Assembly (NCBI GenBank): GCA_947522735.1
Contig: CANNTZ010000098.1
Span: 1 to 5,369, forward strand
Direction of reading: 5' to 3'
DNA from: an uncultured Oscillospiraceae bacterium
GTDB taxonomy: Bacteria; Bacillota; Clostridia; Oscillospirales; Ruminococcaceae
Length of the DNA stretch: 5,369 bases
Within the stretch, counting starts at the first letter, position 1. Each line of letters starts with the position of its first letter. This document shows, piece after piece, positions 1 to 5,369 of this stretch. The translations under genes were made by a program, and so were the position numbers. The notes under the pieces are model-generated. The model was not told the origin of the DNA, did no database searches, and was given only the letters and a program-made list of their open reading frames with translations.

Positions 1-154
1 CGGTTTCTTACGTTTGCTGTTGCGCAGCGTTCATCCCCGCGGCGCGAAAGTGATTCTACCTTTCGCCGCGCGAGCCACCTAACGATATCGAATCCGTAAG
101 CCCACGCGCGAAGCGCGGAGGCGAACCGCGTCCGGTCGAAAGATGAGAGGAGAT

Positions 155-204
155 CCAAGGGGAGAGAAGAAAACCGCCCGAACGGTTTTCTTCTCTCCCC
201 TTGG
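155..204. repeat. Perfect 22-bp inverted repeat (long hairpin)
   Basis: Left arm 155-176 and right arm 183-204 are perfect reverse complements around the six-base loop CCCGAA. Within the left arm, 17 consecutive bases (157-173) are purines, so the right arm has the matching 17 pyrimidines (186-202). The same left arm, loop and first 14 bases of the right arm recur at 5327-5368. Neither strand has a T-run directly after the stem, so it does not look like a standard intrinsic terminator, although a stem this stable could still stall RNA polymerase or protect a 3' end. Confidence 0.9.
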
Positions 205-214
205 TGCGTCTTTG

Positions 215-256
215 CTTACTTTCGTCGCAAAACGAAAGTAAGTGCCTGCCCGGCAC
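215..256. repeat. Two adjoining small hairpins at the end of repeat copy 1
   Basis: CTTACTTTCG (215-224) and CGAAAGTAAG (233-242) are perfect 10-bp reverse complements around TCGCAAAA; a T-A pair can extend the stem inward. GTGCC (242-246) and GGCAC (252-256) form a 5-bp stem that shares base 242 with the first. They continue the chain of palindromes that makes up the repeat. The equivalent part of copy 2 lies beyond the window, so conservation cannot be judged here. Confidence 0.7.
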
Positions 257-543
257 GAGGGCAAGCCAACGCCAAAACGCAGCTTATTCTCGCCGACAGG
301 TGAAAGACAAAGCCAACTATAAGAAAAGATAGATCAACTCGCCGCCGCGCGAGCCAGATCGCGCCCAAACGCAGTTTCCCCTTGAAGATAAACAAAAAAT
401 CCCCGCCAAAGACGACCGCTGCTAAATTAACAAAAAATTAACAAACAAAAACAAGGGGAACCCTGACGAAAAAACGTATATAGTAAGTGAAACCAAAAGA
501 GCGGACAAGCTCCGGCAAAACGCACGAAACGGTGGTGATTAAA
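257..543. other. Gene-free leader upstream of dgt
   Basis: No coding region is convincing on either strand; the long minus-strand frame reaching in from 1119 is antisense to dgt. The first half keeps repeat-like vocabulary: CGCCGCGCGAGCCA at 343-356 repeats 64-77 exactly. From about 387 the sequence turns A-rich on the + strand with little secondary structure. The operon promoter should lie here. The -10-like strings are TATAAG (318-323) and TATAGT (479-484), but neither has a recognisable -35 at 16-18 bp, so I do not call a promoter. If TATAGT were used, transcription would begin near 490, which would rule out the upstream GTG at 487 as the dgt start. Confidence 0.5.
531..535 (+). promoter_or_regulatory. 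Candidate ribosome binding site deciding the dgt start
   Basis: GGTGG lies 8 nt before the TTG at 544. It is a mediocre Shine-Dalgarno match, but the other in-frame starts (GTG 487, 532 and 535) have none at a proper distance. GTG 487 directly follows an in-frame TAA (484-486), so it is merely the upstream limit of the open frame. Confidence 0.35.
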
Positions 544-1560
544 TTGAGCGAAACAACAACGATACGCGAGCGCACCGAAGCACAGGAAACGGCGCAGCTC
601 TCGGAGTATGCCTGCAAAGCGGCGCAAGGTCTGGGGCGCGACAGAAAAGAGCCGCCGTGCCCGATACGCACCGATTTCCAGCGCGACCGCGACAGAATAC
701 TCCACTGCAACGCCTACCGCCGTCTGATGCACAAGACGCAGGTGTTTCTCTGCCCCGTCGGAGACCACTACCGCACGCGGCTGACGCATACGCTGGAGGT
801 GTCGCAGATAGCGCGGACTATCGCGCGCGCGCTGCGGCTCAACGAGGATCTCACCGAGGCGATAGCTCTCGGGCACGACCTTGGGCACACGCCGTTCGGT
901 CACGCCGGGGAGCGCAGCCTTGACCGCATCAATCCCAACGGCTACCGTCACTACATACAAAGCGTGCGCGTTGTGGAAAAGCTGGAGAAGGACGGGCTCG
1001 GTCTCAACCTGACGAAGGAAACGCGCAACGGCATCCTCTGCCACACCGAGGGAGAGCAGGCGGATACGCTGGAGGGCCGTGTCGTGCGTCTCTCCGACAA
1101 GATAGCCTATATCAACCACGATATAGAGGACGCGGTTCGCGCGGGCGTGCTGTGCGAGGAGGATATCCCGGCGCCGTCCCGGGCGCTGCTGGGCGGACGC
1201 AAGACCGAGCGGATAACCACGCTGGTGCTTGCGGTCGTCAACGCCTCACAGGACAAGCCCGACATAACCATGCAGCCGGATATCGCCGCCGAATTTGAGC
1301 GTCTCAAGCGCTTCATGCACGAGGCGGTCTACACCAACCCAGTCGCAAAGGCGCAGGAGGGCAAGGCCGAGGAGCTGGTCAGCCGCCTTTATGAGCACTA
1401 TCTGACCCGCCCGGACGAGCTGCCGGACGAGTTCCGCGGCATCTATGAGCGCGAGGGCGCGCATCGCGCCGCCTGCGACTACATCTCCGGCATGAGCGAC
1501 CGCTTTGCCGTCCACTGCTATGAGAAGCTGTTTGTTCCAACCTTTTGGGCGGAGCTTTGA
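544..1560 (+). CDS. dgt: Deoxyguanosinetriphosphate triphosphohydrolase-like protein (HD domain)
   Basis: Predicted cytosolic dNTP triphosphohydrolase, splitting dGTP or related dNTPs into deoxynucleoside and triphosphate and so trimming dNTP pools. I start it at TTG 544 (338 aa) because the protein then begins just before the conserved IRERTE segment; the frame is open back to GTG 487 (357 aa). In the 338-aa numbering, QRDRDRILH lies at 46-54 and RRLMHKTQVF follows. The HD metal site is complete: H82 in RLTHTLEV, H111-D112 in GHDLGHTPFGH, and D185 in RLSDKIAYINHD. Length and motifs fit the shorter Gram-positive dGTPase-like class rather than the longer enterobacterial Dgt. It is the first gene of the probable operon, 36 nt before dnaG with no terminator between. 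Family assignment is firm; actual substrate and activator nucleotide are unknown. Confidence 0.93.
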   Translation: MSETTTIRERTEAQETAQLSEYACKAAQGLGRDRKEPPCPIRTDFQRDRDRILHCNAYRRLMHKTQVFLCPVGDHYRTRLTHTLEVSQIARTIARALRLNEDLTEAIALGHDLGHTPFGHAGERSLDRINPNGYRHYIQSVRVVEKLEKDGLGLNLTKETRNGILCHTEGEQADTLEGRVVRLSDKIAYINHDIEDAVRAGVLCEEDIPAPSRALLGGRKTERITTLVLAVVNASQDKPDITMQPDIAAEFERLKRFMHEAVYTNPVAKAQEGKAEELVSRLYEHYLTRPDELPDEFRGIYEREGAHRAACDYISGMSDRFAVHCYEKLFVPTFWAEL

Positions 1561-1596
1561 GCGCAAAATACACCAATTTGAAAGGAGGAACGGCGC

Positions 1597-3357
1597 ATGA
1601 TTCCGGATCAGGTGATTGAGGAGCTGAAATACCGCAATGACATCGAGAGCGTAGTCTCGTCGTATGTGAGCATCGCGCGGCGCGGGCGCAACCGCGTGGG
1701 GCTCTGCCCGTTCCACTCCGAAAAGACGCCCTCCTTCACCGTCTATCCCGATAACCAGTCGTTCTACTGCTTCGGCTGCGGCGCTGGCGGCGACGTGATA
1801 ACCTTTATCCGCAAAATAGAAAATCTCAGCTACATAGACGCGCTGCGGCTGCTTGCAAAACGCGTCGGAATGGAGCTGCCGGAGGACGCGGACACCGACG
1901 GCTCGTCGCGCAGGCGGCTGCGGCTGCTGGAGATGAACCGCGCCGCTGCGCGCTTTTACCACAACGCGCTGCTCTCTCCAGAGGGCGCGCCGGGGCTGCA
2001 ATATCTGACCGGGCGCGGACTGACGCCAAAAACGATACGCCACTTCGGGCTGGGCTACGCCTCGGCGAACCGCTACGACCTCATGAACGCGCTCTCCGCC
2101 GAGGGCTACTCGCGCGAGGAGATGGCCGAGGCGGCGCTGATATCCAACGGGAAATACGGCTACTACGACCTTTTCCGCAACCGCGTGATCTTTCCGATAA
2201 TCGACCTGCGCGGAAGCGTGATAGGCTTTGGCGGACGCCTTTTATCCGGCGACGGCCCAAAATATCTCAACTCCAGCGACACTCCGGTATACAAAAAGAG
2301 CCGCAACCTCTTTGCTCTCAACTTTGCAAAGGACTGCGGCGGCGACGCGCTGTTGCTCGCCGAGGGCTATATGGACGTCATTACGCTGCACCAGGCGGGC
2401 TTTACCAACGCCGTCGCCACACTCGGCACGGCGCTCACCTCCGAGCAGGCGCGCATTATCTCGCAATACGCCAAAACGGTGGTGCTCTCCTACGACTCTG
2501 ACGAGGCGGGACAGAAGGCGACCAGGCGCGCCTCCGAAATCTTCGCAGAGACCGGGATCAGGACTAAGGTTCTGAAGCTGAGCGGCGCGAAGGATCCGGA
2601 CGAATATATAAAAAAATTCGGCGCGGCAAGGTTCAGGCAGGTGCTCGAGGGCAGCAGCAGCGCCACGGAATACGCGCTCGACTCGATAAAGTCACAGCAC
2701 GACCCCGACACGCCGGACGGCCGGCTCGCGATACTAAAGGACAGCATCCGCTATATCTCTGAGCTTTCAAGTCCCGTTGAGCGCGACATCTACGCGTCGC
2801 GGCTCTCCGGGGAATTAAACGTGTCAAAGGACGCAATAATAATGCAGATGAACGACGAAAGGAAGCGAAAAAGCCGCGAGCAGCAAAAAAAAGAGCGCCG
2901 CGACCTCTCGGTGTTCAGTTATTCGCCTCAGGACAGACGCGATTACGAGCGCAGCCGCAATATAAAGGCGGCTGTCAACGAGGAAAAGCTGATAGCCTGC
3001 ATGATGCAGAATCCGGAATGTGTCAGCAGCGTCGTGCAGCAGCTTGACGGCTCGCTGCTGGCTGTGGAGGCCCACCGGAGGATATTCGAGGAGATAAAGC
3101 GTCGCAGCAACGCGGGACAGCCCTGCGGCTTCACCGAGCTCAACGCTGGGCTGTCGCTCGAGGATATCGGCAAGCTTTCGGGTATTATGGCGTCTACGAG
3201 CGGGATAACCCTCTCTACAGAGGACGTCGATTACTATATAAACGCGATAAGGTCGGCGGAGAACACTCTGTCCAAGCAGAAAATCGAGGAGATGGACGAC
3301 GACGAGTACCTGCGGCGCATCGCAGAAAAATTAAAACAGAAACAGGAGAATCAATGA
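1597..3357 (+). CDS. dnaG: DNA primase DnaG
   Basis: Synthesises short RNA primers at the replication fork, acting with the replicative helicase. The ATG is set by a strong AGGAGG at 1583-1588, 8 nt upstream. At 586 aa it has normal length. The N-terminal zinc-binding domain has C37-H40 and C58-C61 (CPFH and CFGC). The polymerase domain follows, with GRGLTPKTIRHFGLGYA from residue 139 and the family segment NRVIFPIIDLRGSVIGFGGR. The TOPRIM metal residues are E256 (EGYMD) and D300/D302 (DSDEAGQ). A charged linker at about 418-455 leads to the C-terminal helicase-interaction domain, which starts near N455. All catalytic positions are intact. An eight-A run (2885-2892) lies in the linker. Its 3' end carries the sigma gene's ribosome binding site, so the two genes are probably translationally coupled. 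Confidence 0.98.
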   Translation: MIPDQVIEELKYRNDIESVVSSYVSIARRGRNRVGLCPFHSEKTPSFTVYPDNQSFYCFGCGAGGDVITFIRKIENLSYIDALRLLAKRVGMELPEDADTDGSSRRRLRLLEMNRAAARFYHNALLSPEGAPGLQYLTGRGLTPKTIRHFGLGYASANRYDLMNALSAEGYSREEMAEAALISNGKYGYYDLFRNRVIFPIIDLRGSVIGFGGRLLSGDGPKYLNSSDTPVYKKSRNLFALNFAKDCGGDALLLAEGYMDVITLHQAGFTNAVATLGTALTSEQARIISQYAKTVVLSYDSDEAGQKATRRASEIFAETGIRTKVLKLSGAKDPDEYIKKFGAARFRQVLEGSSSATEYALDSIKSQHDPDTPDGRLAILKDSIRYISELSSPVERDIYASRLSGELNVSKDAIIMQMNDERKRKSREQQKKERRDLSVFSYSPQDRRDYERSRNIKAAVNEEKLIACMMQNPECVSSVVQQLDGSLLAVEAHRRIFEEIKRRSNAGQPCGFTELNAGLSLEDIGKLSGIMASTSGITLSTEDVDYYINAIRSAENTLSKQKIEEMDDDEYLRRIAEKLKQKQENQ

Positions 3358-3358
3358 T

Positions 3359-4498
<1,140 letters not shown>

Positions 4499-4499
4499 T

Positions 4500-4556
4500 T
4501 TTTTGCAATAATCCGGCAGAGCATCGCCATTTTCCGCATTTTAACGCTTGCAAAAA
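4500..4556. repeat. Nine-base inverted repeat spanning the rpoD-rrf2 gap
   Basis: TTTTTGCAA (4500-4508), just after the rpoD stop, is the exact reverse complement of TTGCAAAAA (4548-4556), with 39 nt between. The right arm contains the -35 box of the downstream promoter. The six T's at 4499-4504 follow the stop directly, but no good GC stem precedes them, so this is not a convincing terminator. Termination of the dgt-dnaG-rpoD transcript in this gap is therefore unproven. Confidence 0.4.
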
Positions 4557-4576
4557 CTACACCGATATGGTATACT
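4548..4576 (+). promoter_or_regulatory. Sigma-A type promoter for the Rrf2 regulator gene
   Basis: TTGCAA (-35, 4548-4553) and TATACT (-10, 4571-4576) are separated by exactly 17 bp. Each box differs from consensus at two positions or fewer (TTGACA and TATAAT). The expected start is near 4583, giving a leader of about 47 nt before the ATG at 4630. It is the best promoter match in the window and suggests the regulator is transcribed apart from rpoD. Confidence 0.7.
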
Positions 4577-4582
4577 TATATC
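4564..4582. promoter_or_regulatory. Candidate operator overlapping the -10 box
   Basis: GATAT (4564-4568) and ATATC (4578-4582) are inverted around nine bases that include the palindrome GTATAC (4570-4575). The site covers the -10 box, a natural place for repression. Rrf2 proteins are dimers that bind imperfect palindromes and often control their own genes, so autoregulation is plausible. AT-rich promoter DNA gives short palindromes by chance, hence the low confidence. Confidence 0.3.
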
Positions 4583-4588
4583 AGATAC

Positions 4589-4604
4589 ACGATCAGCCGA
4601 TCGT
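4589..4604. promoter_or_regulatory. Second candidate operator or leader hairpin
   Basis: ACGATC (4589-4594) and GATCGT (4599-4604) are perfect 6-bp inverted repeats around AGCC, just downstream of the predicted transcription start. It could be a repressor site or a small hairpin in the rrf2 leader. Nothing in the sequence chooses between these. Confidence 0.3.
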
Positions 4605-4629
4605 TTACTTAGAATTGCAGGTGTACAAA

Positions 4630-5031
4630 ATGCAGCTCACATTGGAATCGGATTATGCGATACGCATAATATACATCATCGCAAGCGACAGTGCCAAGCG
4701 CATGGATGCAAAGGCGATATCGGAGATAAGCGGCGTTCCGCTGCGCTTCTCGCTGAAGATACTGCGCAAGCTTGTCGGAGGCGGCCTTGTCCGCTCTTAC
4801 AAGGGCACGCGCGGCGGCTACGAGCTTGCCAAGGAGCCGCGCGATATATCGATACTCGACGTCGTCGAGCTGACCGAGGGGCCGATAAACATCAACCGCT
4901 GCGTCTCCGGCGACTTTATCTGCACGCGCGTCAAGGACTCGCCCTGTCAGTTCCAGCGGCGCTTCGACGAGGTCTCCCGGACGATTCGGGATTCTTTCCG
5001 CGCGCTCACCTTCGACCGTTTCCTTGAGTGA
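4630..5031 (+). CDS. Rrf2-family transcriptional regulator with three clustered cysteines
   Basis: Predicted 133-aa dimeric winged-helix regulator. I start it at ATG 4630 because MQLTLESDYAIRI is the typical Rrf2 beginning, and AGGTG (4619-4623) lies 6 nt upstream. The more upstream ATG at 4567 lies within the promoter. The helix-turn-helix spans about residues 26-48 (AKAISEISGVPLRFSLKILRKL), and the wing carries GTRGGYELA (59-67). C91, C98 and C106 (CX6CX7C) sit where IscR, NsrR and RirA hold their cluster-binding cysteines. A [2Fe-2S] or [4Fe-4S] sensor of iron, redox or nitric oxide is therefore likely but unproven. The spacing differs from the CX5CX5C of IscR, and no histidine follows the last cysteine as in IscR, so I give no specific name. 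It has its own promoter and terminator. Confidence 0.93.
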   Translation: MQLTLESDYAIRIIYIIASDSAKRMDAKAISEISGVPLRFSLKILRKLVGGGLVRSYKGTRGGYELAKEPRDISILDVVELTEGPININRCVSGDFICTRVKDSPCQFQRRFDEVSRTIRDSFRALTFDRFLE

Positions 5032-5041
5032 TATAAACAGC

Positions 5042-5078
5042 AAGCCCCCGCCTGCATGCGGCAAGCGGGGGCTTTCGT
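5042..5078 (+). terminator. Intrinsic terminator after the Rrf2 regulator gene
   Basis: AAGCCCCCGC (5042-5051) pairs perfectly with GCGGGGGCTT (5065-5074) around a 13-nt loop, followed by TTTCGTTT. The stem starts 11 nt after the stop at 5031. The T-tract runs directly into the repeat that begins at 5076, so the first repeat bases also form the terminator tail. Confidence 0.9.
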
Positions 5079-5109
5079 TTGCTGTTGCGCAGCGTTAATC
5101 CCCGCGGCG
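5076..5109. repeat. Partial repeat copy (34-bp core)
   Basis: It matches 11-44 with one mismatch (A at 5097 against C at 32). Its last 24 bases also recur at 5193-5216 with no change. After 5109 the similarity to the long copies stops and a different palindrome cluster begins. It is therefore a truncated or rearranged copy placed directly behind a terminator. Confidence 0.8.
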
Positions 5110-5179
5110 GGCAGCGCCCGCAAGCATATCCGCGCCGGGCAATGCCCGGTGATATAGCCGCGGATCGCGCCAAAGGCGC
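5107..5179. repeat. Cluster of short palindromes with three-base loops
   Basis: Three perfect stems with three-base loops lie in line: GCGGGC-AGC-GCCCGC (5107-5121), CCGGGC-AAT-GCCCGG (5135-5149) and GCGCC-AAA-GGCGC (5167-5179). The middle one is enclosed by ATCCGCG (5128-5134) and CGCGGAT (5159-5165), making a larger stem. The design is like CGCGC-GAA-GCGCG inside the long repeat (105-117). There is no coding frame of note. It looks like an accretion of REP-like units between two repeat cores. Confidence 0.7.
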
Positions 5180-5369
5180 TTACGTTATCGATTGCGCAGC
5201 GTTAATCCCCGCGGCGCGAGAATAATTCTACCTTTCTCCGCGCGAACCAGTCGGCGCACTTGATAACGTAAGCCATCGCGCGAAGCGCAGAGGCGAACCG
5301 CGTCCGGTCGAAAGATGAGAGGAGATCCAAGGGGAGAGAAGAAAACCGCCCGAACGGTTTTCTTCTCTT
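5178..5369. repeat. Dispersed hairpin-rich repeat, copy 2 (cut by window end)
   Basis: It is the partner of copy 1, in the same orientation and without gaps over 5180-5368. GCTTACGTTATC (5178-5189) and GATAACGTAAGC (5262-5273) are perfect 12-bp inverted repeats 72 nt apart; TGCGC (5193-5197) with GCGCA (5254-5258) can extend the stem. Copy 1 keeps only the outer six pairs. Positions 5327-5368 repeat the long purine/pyrimidine hairpin as far as the window allows. The last base (T, 5369) differs from copy 1 (C, 197), so the stem may be imperfect or the copy may diverge here. Confidence 0.85.

Larger units (their letters stand above)
8..256. repeat. Dispersed hairpin-rich repeat, copy 1
   Basis: Positions 8-196 align without any gap to 5180-5368 (constant offset 5172). 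By hand count there are 25 mismatches in 189 columns; all fall in 8-117, and 118-196 (79 bp) is identical. The core 11-44 also matches 5076-5109 with one mismatch. The unit is a chain of inverted repeats: CTTACG (7-12) with CGTAAG (95-100), CGCGC-GAA-GCGCG (105-117), a perfect 22-bp stem (155-204), a 10-bp stem (215-242) and a 5-bp stem (242-256). The right boundary is my estimate, because copy 2 runs off the window at 5369. No transposase is present. A non-autonomous REP/BIME- or MITE-like intergenic repeat is the best description; the family is not one I can name. Orientation is arbitrary. Confidence 0.85.

Noticed and set aside
155..204. The long hairpin as an intrinsic terminator
   Set aside because: No T-run follows the stem on either strand (TGCGTC on the + side, ATCTCC on the - side).
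56..264. Minus-strand short open frames (61 and 66 aa) across repeat copy 1
   Set aside because: Both are translations of the palindromic repeat itself, rich in Arg/Ser and with no domain. Such peptides are often predicted from dispersed repeats; I find no ribosome binding site or coding bias to support them.
318..484. Operon promoter at TATAAG (318-323) or TATAGT (479-484)
   Set aside because: No -35-like hexamer lies 16-18 bp upstream of either, so neither can be supported over chance in A/T-rich DNA.
427..1119. 230-aa minus-strand open frame
   Set aside because: It is antisense to dgt, whose HD motifs prove the + strand codes. Long antisense frames are expected with G/C-biased third positions.
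1246..2043. 265-aa minus-strand open frame
   Set aside because: It is antisense to the end of dgt and the start of dnaG, including the primase zinc finger, and has no recognisable domain.
4499..4504. T-run after rpoD as a terminator
   Set aside because: The preceding coding end offers only a four-base stem with a two-base loop (GAAG-GA-CTTC), too weak for intrinsic termination.
4567..4629. Upstream ATG (4567) as start of the Rrf2 protein
   Set aside because: It lies between the -35 and -10 boxes, so it would precede the transcript start, and the extra 21 residues do not resemble the family. ATG 4630 gives the typical N-terminus.
4548..5027. 159-aa + strand open frame overlapping the Rrf2 gene
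   Set aside because: It is an alternate-frame shadow with low-complexity Arg/Ala/His-rich translation, while the overlapping frame is a clear Rrf2 protein.
5076..5369. CRISPR array
   Set aside because: Repeat cores recur at uneven spacing, with related rather than unique spacers, inside palindromic DNA, and no cas gene is present.

Overview
The window carries a core bacterial housekeeping cluster with GC-rich, G/C-ending codons. It most resembles a Clostridia-type (possibly Oscillospirales-like) Firmicute. The basis is the gene order dGTPase-like HD hydrolase - DNA primase - housekeeping sigma factor, the strong AGGAGG ribosome binding site of dnaG, the short (379 aa) sigma-70 with a small region 1.1, and the character of the Rrf2 regulator. 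This is inference from protein character and gene order, not from a database search. Isoleucine is often encoded by ATA despite the GC-rich codons.

Layout. Positions 1-256 hold one copy of a hairpin-rich dispersed repeat. Positions 257-543 are a leader with no convincing gene. Three genes on the + strand then form a probable operon. The first is dgt (about 544-1560), followed after a 36-nt gap by dnaG (1597-3357), followed after a 1-nt gap by the primary sigma factor gene rpoD/sigA (3359-4498). A 131-nt intergenic region follows, with a good sigma-A promoter (TTGCAA, 17 bp, TATACT) and two small palindromes. It drives a separate Rrf2-family regulator (4630-5031), which ends at a clear intrinsic terminator (5042-5078). 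The rest of the window (5076-5369) is repeat: a 34-bp partial copy, a cluster of short three-base-loop palindromes, and a second long repeat copy cut by the window edge.

How the genes work together. The operon is a macromolecular synthesis operon: primase starts Okazaki fragments and leading strands, the sigma factor directs general transcription, and the HD hydrolase probably adjusts dNTP pools. The Rrf2 protein has three cysteines placed to bind an iron-sulfur cluster or act as a thiol sensor. It probably regulates itself and unknown targets, and it is transcribed separately.

I see no new defence system, mobile gene, CRISPR array or RNA gene. The unexplained content is in the flanks. Two gapless repeat copies exactly 5172 bp apart bracket the gene block in direct orientation, and each is built from several hairpins, including a perfect 22-bp stem. 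A smaller curiosity is a five-codon mini-ORF linking the dnaG stop to the start of the sigma gene.
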